Assembly: GCF_029840635.1 (NCBI RefSeq)
Contig: NZ_JAOCCU010000001.1
Coordinates: 186,001-250,000, forward strand
Direction of reading: 5' to 3'
DNA length: 64,000 nt
DNA from: Mitsuaria sp. GD03876
GTDB taxonomy: Bacteria; Pseudomonadota; Gammaproteobacteria; Burkholderiales; Burkholderiaceae_C
Shown: piece by piece, positions 23,601-30,011 of the stretch
How positions within the stretch are numbered: position 1 is the first letter of the stretch
Layout of the letters: each line of letters opens with the position of its first letter
Position numbers and translations under genes: made by a program
Notes under the pieces: generated by a model
Told to the model about the DNA's origin: nothing
The model's input: the letters and a program-made list of their open reading frames with translations, nothing else
The model's database searches: none

Positions 23601-26100
23601 CCTCGGCGACTACCGCTTCGCCCACGACCTGGGCCGCATGTCCACCGAGCTGGTCAGCCGCCACGGCTGGATGCAGGTGTTCGCGCATGCCGGGTTCTCG
23701 TTCCACGCCTTCCTCAGCCACTGGGTGCAGGGCCTGCGCGTCAGCATGGACGGCCTGATGCAGACGCATCGCAACGGGCTGGAGTTCGGCAACCTGCGGC
23801 ACGCGGGCCTGGGCCTGTACGTGCACGACGCGCATGCGTTCCTGGCCGGCACGCCGCTGCCGGCGCTCGAGGAGCAGCTGGTCACGCACGGCCGCCGCCT
23901 GCGCGCGATGCGCCAGCCGGTCGCCGCCGACTACGAGGACGCGTTGCTCGGCCTGGTGCGCACGCTGCGGCAGCCTGCCTTGCCCGAGGACGGCTTCGAC
24001 GGCCAGGAGGCGCTCGCGCGCACCTACGGCGAGCGCCAGGACCAGACCGGGCTGATGTTCCTGCACGGCTGGCAGGCGGTGCTGCATTTCGTGGCCGACC
24101 GGCCCGAGCCCGCGCTGCGCCTGGCCAAGGAGGCGCGCGCGCTGTTCGCGGCCGGGCGCGGCATGCACGCGCAGTCGCTGCTGCTGTTCATCGCGGCCTG
24201 GGCGGCGCAGCGCGTCGCCCTCGCGGGCGGGACGCGGGACCTGGCGCTCGAGGACGACGCGCTGCAGCGCCTGGAGCGCTGGCGCGATGCCGGCCCCGGC
24301 CACCTGCACGACCGCGTCGCGCTGCTGCGGGCGCAGCGCGCGATGCTCGACGGCGCGCCGGCGGCGGAGATCGACGACGGGCTCGAGCGCGCGCTGGCGG
24401 CGGCGCAAGGGCCGCTGGGCACGCCGCTCGACGCGGCCGCCGTGCTGCGCGCCCAGGCCGACTGGTGGCGCGAGCGCGCGCCGGAGCGTGCCGACGCGGC
24501 GCGCGCGGGCCTGCTCCGGGCCTGGAAGGCGTGGGGCGTGACGGCGCTGGCCGGCGAGACGCTGGGCACGCCGCTGCCGCTGGATGTCCACGGCGCGCCG
24601 GTCGGGGAGACCGGACCGGCCGGCGAGATCCGCGCCGACGCGGCCGACCTGAGCACGCTGACCAAGGCGGTGCAGGCGATCAGCAGCCAGCCGGACCTGC
24701 CGCGGCTGCTGCGCCGGCTGCTGGAGGTCGTGGCCGAGAACGCCGGCGCGCAGCGCGCCGCCATCGTGCTGGCCAACGGCGCCGCCGGCGCGACGCGCTG
24801 GGTGCTGCAAGCCGAGGCCACGTTGGGCGAGCAGCCCCGGCTGCACCTGCTCGAGCAATTGCCGCTCGAGCGTGCCGGGCAGCAGTTGCCGCTGGCGCTG
24901 ATGGGCCGCGTGCTGCGCGACGGCCGCCGCGAGCTGATCGCCGACGCGCGCGGCCTGGCGACGATGGAGGACTACTTCCAGCAGCAGTCGGCGCCGCCGC
25001 GCTCGGTGCTGGCGCTGCCGCTGCTCAAGCAGGGGCAGACGGTGGGCGCGCTGTACCTGGAGAACGCCGCCGCGGCGGGCGTGTTCACCGAGGCGCGGGT
25101 CAGCTTCCTGGAACTGCTGTGCGCCAACGTCGTCAACGCGGTGGACAACGCGCGGCTGGTGGCGGAGCTGCAGGAGCTCAACGCGAGCCTGGAACGCCGC
25201 GTGGCGCAGCGCACGCGGGAGCTGGCCGACAGCGAGGAACGCCTGCGCGCGGTGCTGGACCATGCGCCGATCCCGATGGTGGTGACGCGCGAGCATGACG
25301 CGCTGATCGTGTACGCGAACCAGCCGTCGGCCGACATCGCCGGCCGCACGCTGGACGACCTGGTCGGCAAGCCGGCGATCAGCTTCTACCGCGACCCGCA
25401 GGACCGGGACCGGATGCAGCAGAAGTTCCGCCAGGAAGGCCGGCTGCAGGGCGAGGAGCTGTGCCTGCTGGCGGCCGACGGCAGCGAGCTGTGGATCCTG
25501 CTGTCGCAGGTGCCGGTGAACTACGACGGCGCGGCGTCGGTGCTGAGCACGCTGGTGGACTTCACCGACCGCAAGCGGCTGGAGCTCGAGCTGCAGCGGC
25601 TGGCGACGACCGACGCGCTGACCGGCGCGGCCAACCGGCGCAGCTTCCTGGAGCACGCCGAGGCTGAGGTGGCGCGCAGCCGGCGCTACGGTCTGGAGAT
25701 GGCGCTGGTGATGATGGACGTCGACCACTTCAAGCGCATCAACGACACGCTGGGCCACGCGCGCGGCGACGCGGCGCTGTGCCGCCTGGTGCAGCTGTGC
25801 GCGCAGATCGTGCGCAAGCAGGACCTGCTGGGCCGGCTCGGCGGCGAGGAATTCGGCCTGCTGCTGCCGCAGACCTCGCTGGAGGACGCGTCCCACCTGG
25901 TGGAGCGGCTGCGGCATCACATCGAGACCAGCGGGCTGGAGCTGCAGCCGGGCTCGCCGCCGGCGACGCTGACCGCGAGCTTCGGCGTGACCGCGCTGCG
26001 GCCGGAGGACCTGCGCGTCGAGGAACTGCTCGGCCGCGCGGACCAGGCGCTCTATCGCGCCAAGGACGGCGGACGCAACCGGGTCGAGCGGCAGGCCTGA
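20674..26100 (+). CDS. Pseudokinase-ATPase-GAF-PAS-GGDEF signalling protein (diguanylate cyclase)
   Basis: 1808 residues. Order: Ser/Thr-kinase-like domain (about 20-285), AAA/AcyE-type ATPase with Walker A GFSGIGKT (K348) and a FLDDWQWAD Walker B, a long TPR-like helical region (about 650-1330), GAF (about 1341-1500), coiled coil, PAS (about 1525-1640) and GGDEF (1644-1808). The kinase part has HRN (133-135) and DLG (158-160) instead of HRD and DFG, so it is probably a pseudokinase. The cyclase is intact, GGEEF at 1723-1727, with a product-inhibition RKQD I-site (1714-1717). It should make c-di-GMP in response to an unknown signal. The layout copies the kinase-ATPase-histidine kinase family with GGDEF as output. 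ATG at 20674 preferred to GTG at 20626. Confidence 0.92.
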   Translation: MTDRRAWEAADPGAWQAERTLHQGRRSEIVQVGDGRGGTALLKRLRDPRADPAATARLRREFELAQRLDAAFVLRPRALVEHDGRPALLLPELGAETLRHRLRRGTLGNDELIQLALDLVDGLQHLHGLGLIHRNLGPGQVLLLPGAGHEPARTLIADLGLAAEIERERPLVQRAELIEASLATLAPELTGRMSRDVDYRADFYSLGATLLEALTGAPPFSIEDPARAVHAHLALAAPMATTRNHQVFAPLAQVVAHCLHKEPEGRYQSHQALRHDLQLCQAALRQGRALPGFEAGHGDAAVRFQPSGRLYGRESAQAQLGQAFDDAATGHAGGSGLVAVAGFSGIGKTALVLAAQRSLLAQRGHFAAAKFNQYGQDRPYGPLLHLLQQRAAQVLALPAPQQAVWRERLDERLGANAALLAQALPEMAPLLALDAPLVPVGPAEAENRFLRSVSQGFAALAREGEPQTLFLDDWQWADRASRRLLRECLNDATLRHTLFVLAYRDNETPPGHPIAQELSELRQQLGERFTPLRIGPLGLDDTRHLLADSLHRDPAAEDVGLDELARLCQTRTAGNPFFLRRLLEDLVRRGLIHYDAAAQRWDHALERIAATRTADNVVALMLQQLERLPDATRQALSVAALLGAGFGLDSLAMALDEPADALATALLPALQAQLLVPASALYRYAPQLQGQASESVRYAFAHDRVQEAALQRIAADQRPALQLRIGRLLRDGHRAAQPDLPLPYTVLHHLNASRMLLREPHHEAERQALAGYNAQASFQAMDAAAFEPAADYAELALELAPCSPQRAAWLHHAARMAYLAGRPSRMDALLESALADTTDNAQRARLLEVRMEAFYAQGRLADTVDLGLELFLLLGAELPRAGGPDAMAKVMQLLAGLQQEIAAIGLDTLAERAPMRDEQRLLLISIAAKMTAAAYIVRPALLPLLTLFQVRLMVDHGHVPQALSAYSVLGLMCAEFLGDYRFAHDLGRMSTELVSRHGWMQVFAHAGFSFHAFLSHWVQGLRVSMDGLMQTHRNGLEFGNLRHAGLGLYVHDAHAFLAGTPLPALEEQLVTHGRRLRAMRQPVAADYEDALLGLVRTLRQPALPEDGFDGQEALARTYGERQDQTGLMFLHGWQAVLHFVADRPEPALRLAKEARALFAAGRGMHAQSLLLFIAAWAAQRVALAGGTRDLALEDDALQRLERWRDAGPGHLHDRVALLRAQRAMLDGAPAAEIDDGLERALAAAQGPLGTPLDAAAVLRAQADWWRERAPERADAARAGLLRAWKAWGVTALAGETLGTPLPLDVHGAPVGETGPAGEIRADAADLSTLTKAVQAISSQPDLPRLLRRLLEVVAENAGAQRAAIVLANGAAGATRWVLQAEATLGEQPRLHLLEQLPLERAGQQLPLALMGRVLRDGRRELIADARGLATMEDYFQQQSAPPRSVLALPLLKQGQTVGALYLENAAAAGVFTEARVSFLELLCANVVNAVDNARLVAELQELNASLERRVAQRTRELADSEERLRAVLDHAPIPMVVTREHDALIVYANQPSADIAGRTLDDLVGKPAISFYRDPQDRDRMQQKFRQEGRLQGEELCLLAADGSELWILLSQVPVNYDGAASVLSTLVDFTDRKRLELELQRLATTDALTGAANRRSFLEHAEAEVARSRRYGLEMALVMMDVDHFKRINDTLGHARGDAALCRLVQLCAQIVRKQDLLGRLGGEEFGLLLPQTSLEDASHLVERLRHHIETSGLELQPGSPPATLTASFGVTALRPEDLRVEELLGRADQALYRAKDGGRNRVERQA

Positions 26101-26103
26101 CGC

Positions 26104-26155
26104 TCGGGCCGGTCAATCGGGCCGGTCAATCGGGCCAGGCGATCGGGCCAGGCGA
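26104..26155. repeat. 13-bp tandem repeat, four units
   Basis: Four copies of 13 bases start TCGGGCC; two end GGTCAA and two end AGGCGA. They begin 3 bases after the diguanylate cyclase stop, in the short gap before the convergent gene. GC-rich with weak self-pairing; no function is evident. Confidence 0.85.
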
Positions 26156-26218
26156 TCACGCCGGACGCTGCCGCGATGGCCGCAGCCAGGGGCGGCTCGC
26201 GGCGGCGGCGCGAACGCG

Positions 26219-27142
26219 TCAGGGATCGATGCGGGAGGGTTTCGCGCGTTCCCGGTAGAACGCGTCGAGCCGCGCGGCGTAGTGGGCCTGGGTCTCCGGG
26301 GTGAGCCAGTGCATCAGGCCCTCGCGCAGGTTGGCCGCGCCTTCGGGGCGACCGTAGGCCTTGTCGATGCCGCGGATCGCGGCGAGTCCCCACGGCGTGC
26401 GCGGGCAGGCGATGCCGGCCATCACCAACTCGCTGGCGCCCTGGATCGGCACGCTGACGAGGTCGGGCGGGTTGCCGGCCATCACCAGCGCCATGTCCTG
26501 GTCGACCGAGTAATCGGCCCGGTCCAGGCTGAGCATCTGCAGCACGCGGGCGCCGAAGTCGCGCGGCGAATACAGCGCCACGGCGCTGGCGGCGGGTCGG
26601 GCGGCGAGCTGCTCGTCGAGCGCCGGCCCGTAGCTCCGACCGTCGATCAGCGCGCCGCGCAGCGAGGTGTCGGCCAGCAGCTGGGCCAGCCGCACTTCGC
26701 CGGCCGCGTTGCGGGGCAGGCGCTTGAGGCGATCGCGCCGCACGATCAACTGCGGCGGCGGGGTGAGCTGGGTGTTGGTGAAGTAGGCGGACTTCTCGCG
26801 TTCCGTCGTCCGGACCAGGTTGGCGCGGCAGACCTCGTCGCCGTTCTCGATCATCTGCCAGCTGCGCTTGGCGTTGGCGAAGACGACCTCGTGCTGGACC
26901 GTCGGCCAGTGCTTGCCGAGGTAGGTGGTGACGCGGGCGGTGACGCCGCTGGCATCGGCGCCCTTCATCTGCGGCGCGTGGTCGGAGGCGAGCCAGGTGA
27001 TCTTCGTCACCGTCGGCGGGGCCGTCGACGCCGCGCCGCCGCCTTGAGCGCCCGCGACCGGGCTCGCCAGCAGGGCGGCCAGGGGCAGGAGGACGGCGAG
27101 ACGCGCGCGGAACGGGACGGGGAACTTCACGCCGGGCAGCAT
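26219..27142 (-). CDS. TIGR02285-like periplasmic solute-binding-type protein
   Basis: 307 residues with an N-terminal signal peptide (FRARLAVLLPLAALLASPVAGAQG). The mature protein resembles the TIGR02285 branch of periplasmic binding-protein-like proteins: ITWLASDHAPQM at the start, CRANLVRTTEREKSAYFTN near the hinge, then PPQLIVRRDRLKRLP and GRSYGPALD. The family has no assigned ligand; members are common in beta- and gammaproteobacteria, often near signalling genes. It is convergent with the diguanylate cyclase. Two conserved Cys (in EVCRAN and GIACPRTPWG) could form a disulfide. Start assigned by the signal peptide; no strong ribosome site. Confidence 0.75.
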   Translation of the reverse strand: MLPGVKFPVPFRARLAVLLPLAALLASPVAGAQGGGAASTAPPTVTKITWLASDHAPQMKGADASGVTARVTTYLGKHWPTVQHEVVFANAKRSWQMIENGDEVCRANLVRTTEREKSAYFTNTQLTPPPQLIVRRDRLKRLPRNAAGEVRLAQLLADTSLRGALIDGRSYGPALDEQLAARPAASAVALYSPRDFGARVLQMLSLDRADYSVDQDMALVMAGNPPDLVSVPIQGASELVMAGIACPRTPWGLAAIRGIDKAYGRPEGAANLREGLMHWLTPETQAHYAARLDAFYRERAKPSRIDP

Positions 27143-27306
27143 ACGGGGATCACCCCGGATCGATGGCGGCCTGCGCCCGACGCGGCACGGCGAGGGCGGT
27201 AGTAGGTCACTGCCTGTGAGTCGGCGACGGGGGATGGGAGGGCGCCGCCGTCGAATCGTTCTGGGTCGCTGCTCGCCGAGCGGGTGGTCATCCGATCAGC
27301 CAATTG

Positions 27307-27416
27307 GTCAGCCAAATAGTCTGCCAAAACAACCCCTATATCGGGGAAATGATTGTAAAAAAGCCAGTCATGACATAGGCTTACTGGATTGATTGGTCTG
27401 CCAATCCGTCTGCCAA
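27307..27416. repeat. GTCWGCCAA iterons upstream of fic
   Basis: GTCAGCCAA (27307-27315), GTCTGCCAA (27319-27327), GTCTGCCAA (27396-27404) and GTCTGCCAA (27408-27416) form two pairs, each with start-to-start spacing of 12 bases, 89 bases apart; a partial copy ATTGCCAAC follows at 27421. The first member of each pair is preceded by ATTG, making a palindrome-like ATTGGTCWGCCAA. The stretch is markedly AT-richer than its surroundings. Likely an operator for a DNA-binding protein, perhaps the Fic protein itself. Confidence 0.7.
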
Positions 27417-27431
27417 AAAGATTGCCAACAA

Positions 27432-28640
27432 GTGTCCGTCAAGCCGACCATCGTCACTGCGTTCGATTCCCCACATCAGTTCGAACCGCTCCTGCCCGGA
27501 GGGCGCCACCTGGGCGAATTGAAGGAACGCGGCGATCAGATCGCCAGGGCCTCGCTGCTGCTTCAAGGCGGCGCGCATCCCAGCGTGCTGGCGGTACTGC
27601 GCCAACTGGTGAGGGCGATGAACTCGTACTACTCGAATCGGATCGAGGGACAGAGCACGCATCCGCTCTACATCGCGCAAGCGCTGACCCGCAGCTTCGC
27701 CGACCAGCCCGACATCGCCGCGAGGCAGCGCCTGGCCGTCGCGCATGTCGAGGCCGAGCAAGCGTTGGAACGCCTCCTCCAGGACAACGCCGACCCGCTG
27801 GTCAGTGCCTTCACGATCCTGGCCCACCGCGAGTTGTATGAGCGCCTGCCCCCAAAAGATCGCCGGTCGGAAGAAGGCACCGTGATCGAACCCGGCGAGA
27901 TCCGGACGACCGACGTGGCGGTCCAGCGTCATCAGCCGCCGACGCATGCGTCGCTGCCAAGGTTCCTCGCCCGCTTCGACCAGGTGTTTGCCAAGCGATG
28001 GGTGATGAGCGACCTGCCTTTCGTGGTGGCTTGCGCGCACCACCGCATGGCGTGGGTGCATCCCTTCGCCGACGGCAACGGGCGGGCCACCCGCCTCCAG
28101 ACGCATGCGGCGCTGTGGACGCTGTCAGGCGGACTCTGGTCGGTGAATCGCGGCTTTGCGCGGCGTCGGGACGAGTACTACGCCCGCCTGTCCGAGGCCG
28201 ACATGGCCCGCCAGGGCGACCTCGACGGCCGCGGCAATCTCAGCGAACGCACGCTGGTGCGGTGGTGCGACTTCTTCCTGGAGACCTGCGAGGACCAGGT
28301 GGCGTTCATGGGCAAGCTGCTCGACCTGCCCCACATGCGGACGCGCCTGGCGCAGTTGGCGGCCGTCCGTCGGCAGGAGCCTGGAAAGGACCTGGTCTAC
28401 CGGCCCGGGATCGAGCTGCTGCTGTATCACCTCTTCGCCGCCGGGCCGCTCAGCCGCGGCGAGTTCCAGCAACTGACGGGACTGCCGCAGCGCACGGCGG
28501 CAAGAGTCCTGAAGGGACTGCTCGACGACGGCATCGTCAGCTCGGAAAGCCGGAACTCCGCCGTGCATTTCGCGCTGCCGCTCGATGCCCTGCCCATCCT
28601 GCTGCCCGGCCTCTACCCGGAAGCAGCGGCCCCTCTCTGA
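27432..28640 (+). CDS. Fic-domain AMP transferase with winged-helix C-terminus
   Basis: 402 residues from the GTG at 27432; a TTG at 27393 would translate the upstream iterons and is rejected. The active motif HPFADGNGR begins at H210. An N-terminal inhibitory helix motif SNRIEG (68-73) fits class II autoinhibited Fic proteins, whose Glu blocks ATP until relieved. The last 75 residues (LSRGEFQQLTGLPQRTAARVLKGLLDDGIV) are a winged helix, probably DNA-binding. Fic enzymes usually attach AMP to target proteins; the target here is unknown. It may bind its own promoter repeats. No antitoxin gene is adjacent. Confidence 0.9.
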   Translation: MSVKPTIVTAFDSPHQFEPLLPGGRHLGELKERGDQIARASLLLQGGAHPSVLAVLRQLVRAMNSYYSNRIEGQSTHPLYIAQALTRSFADQPDIAARQRLAVAHVEAEQALERLLQDNADPLVSAFTILAHRELYERLPPKDRRSEEGTVIEPGEIRTTDVAVQRHQPPTHASLPRFLARFDQVFAKRWVMSDLPFVVACAHHRMAWVHPFADGNGRATRLQTHAALWTLSGGLWSVNRGFARRRDEYYARLSEADMARQGDLDGRGNLSERTLVRWCDFFLETCEDQVAFMGKLLDLPHMRTRLAQLAAVRRQEPGKDLVYRPGIELLLYHLFAAGPLSRGEFQQLTGLPQRTAARVLKGLLDDGIVSSESRNSAVHFALPLDALPILLPGLYPEAAAPL

Positions 28641-28642
28641 AG

Positions 28643-28676
28643 AAAAAAAGCCCCGCCGGCTTGTGGCCAGCGGGGC
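28643..28676 (-). terminator. Rho-independent terminator of first sulfate-binding protein gene
   Basis: On the minus strand GCCCCGC ... GCGGGGC (28676-28650) with an inner paired TGGC/GCCG is followed by seven Ts. It lies 108 bases after the sbp stop and 3 bases past the convergent fic stop, so it may serve both. Confidence 0.85.
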
Positions 28677-28784
28677 TGCTCGCACGGAGCGAACGGTCAG
28701 GTTGCCTTTGACGCGGCTAACGCCGCGCCCGAGATCGACCGAGGAGACAAACGTTGAAAGCGTGTGGCGCGGTCCCCGCGGGAC

Positions 28785-29807
28785 TCAGCGCGCCGTGTTG
28801 ATCTGGTCGAAGACGCCGCCGTCGTCGAAGTGCGTCTTCTGCGCGTTGCGCCAGCCGCCGAAGACCTCGTCGATCGTCACCAGCTTCACCGGCGCGAACT
28901 GCTTGGCGTACTTCGCCGCCACCTTCGGATCGCGCGGCCGGTAATAGTTCTTCGCGGCGATCTCCTGCCCTTCCGGCGAATACAGGTACTCCAGGTAGGC
29001 CTGCGCCACCTTGCGCGTGCCCTTCTTGTCCACCGTCTTGTCCACCACCGACACCGGCGGCTCCGCCAGGATCGACAGGCTCGGCGTCACGATCTGCACC
29101 TTGTCCGGTCCCAGCTCCTTCACCGCCAGGTAAGCCTCGTTCTCCCAGGCGATCAGCACGTCGCCGATGCCACGCTCGACGAAGGTCGTCGTCGCGCCGC
29201 GCGCGCCCGAGTCCAGCACCTTGGTGTTGGCATAGATCCGCTTGACGAAGGCCTTGGCCGAGTCCGCGTTGCCGCCCGGCTGCTTGAGCGAATACGCCCA
29301 GGCCGCCAGGTAGTTCCAGCGCGCGCCGCCCGAGGTCTTCGGGTTCGGCGTGATCACGTCGATGCCGCTGCGCGCCAGGTCCGGCCAGTCGTTGATGTGC
29401 TTCGGATTGCCCTTGCGCACCAGGAACACGATCGTCGAGGTGTACGGCGACGCGTTGCTCGGCAGGCGCTTCTGCCAGTCCGCCGGCAACAGCTTGCCGT
29501 GGTCGTGCAGCGCGTCGATGTCGTAGGCCAGCGCCAGCGTCACCACGTCCGCGTCCAACCCGTCGATCACCGAGCGCGCCTGCTTGCCCGAGCCGCCATG
29601 CGAGTTCTTCACCGTCACCGTCTCGCCGGTCTTGGCCTTCCAGTACTTGGCGAACGCCGCGTTGAAGTCCTGGTACAGCTCGCGCGTCGGGTCGTACGAG
29701 ACATTGAGCAGCGTGACCGCGCCCTGCGCATGGGCCAGGGGCATCAGCGCCCCACCCAGCAAGGCGGCGGTGGCGAGCAGCGAGACGGAGCGGCGAATGA
29801 CGTTCAC
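28785..29807 (-). CDS. sbp: Sulfate ABC transporter substrate-binding protein (first copy)
   Basis: 340 residues. Signal peptide [27 protein letters not shown], then the Sbp/CysP pattern: [58 protein letters not shown] and [25 protein letters not shown], which line the sulfate or thiosulfate pocket. Start is GTG at 29807; no ATG in frame fits. It stands 5 kb from the permease genes and directly downstream of a TonB receptor gene, with its own promoter and terminator. It is one of two sulfate-binding proteins here, so it may prefer another sulfur oxyanion. Confidence 0.92.
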   Translation of the reverse strand: MNVIRRSVSLLATAALLGGALMPLAHAQGAVTLLNVSYDPTRELYQDFNAAFAKYWKAKTGETVTVKNSHGGSGKQARSVIDGLDADVVTLALAYDIDALHDHGKLLPADWQKRLPSNASPYTSTIVFLVRKGNPKHINDWPDLARSGIDVITPNPKTSGGARWNYLAAWAYSLKQPGGNADSAKAFVKRIYANTKVLDSGARGATTTFVERGIGDVLIAWENEAYLAVKELGPDKVQIVTPSLSILAEPPVSVVDKTVDKKGTRKVAQAYLEYLYSPEGQEIAAKNYYRPRDPKVAAKYAKQFAPVKLVTIDEVFGGWRNAQKTHFDDGGVFDQINTAR

Positions 29808-29842
29808 GGGATGGTTCTCATGACGAGGGGTTGGGGGAGCGC

Positions 29843-29897
29843 CCAATGTAGGCAAGCCCACATTGGAACGGAACCAAGAAGTTCTGCTTAGCTTTGC
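29843..29897 (-). promoter_or_regulatory. Promoter/operator region of first sbp
   Basis: A perfect inverted repeat CCAATGT-N10-ACATTGG spans 29843-29866. On the minus strand TTGGTTC (29877-29871), 18 bases, then CCTACA (29852-29847) repeats the arrangement found before the TonB receptor gene. AGCTTTGC on the plus strand (29890-29897) also recurs there. Fits activation by a LysR-type regulator such as the CysB-like proteins encoded nearby. Confidence 0.5.
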
Positions 29898-29936
29898 ACG
29901 CCGGCATCGGGATCGCGGGCCAGGGGCGAGCCGCAA

Positions 29937-29970
29937 TGAAAAGGGGCCGTTCCCTCGTGAGGAACGGCCC
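29937..29970 (-). terminator. Rho-independent terminator of TonB receptor gene
   Basis: On the minus strand GGGCCGTTCC, a 7-base loop and GGAACGGCCC (29970-29944) form a perfect 10-bp stem followed by CTTTTCATT. It lies 41 bases after the receptor stop. Confidence 0.82.
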
Positions 29971-30011
29971 AACGCCGGGGCACGGTCGCGCCGGCGGTCG
30001 GAACCCCCGGA

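Noticed and set aside
19051-25920. A 2289-codon open frame on the minus strand across the MFS and diguanylate cyclase genes
   Set aside because: It is antisense to two genes with clear domains. It is composed of Arg, Gln, Ala, Val and Leu repeats typical of GC-rich shadow frames and has no recognisable motif.
26104-26155. CRISPR-like array
   Set aside because: Units are 13 bases and contiguous with no spacers; a plain tandem repeat.
27393-27431. N-terminal extension of fic from a TTG codon
   Set aside because: The extra residues (VCQSVCQKDCQQ) are a translation of the repeated GTCTGCCAA motif and are absent from Fic proteins; the GTG at 27432 is preferred.
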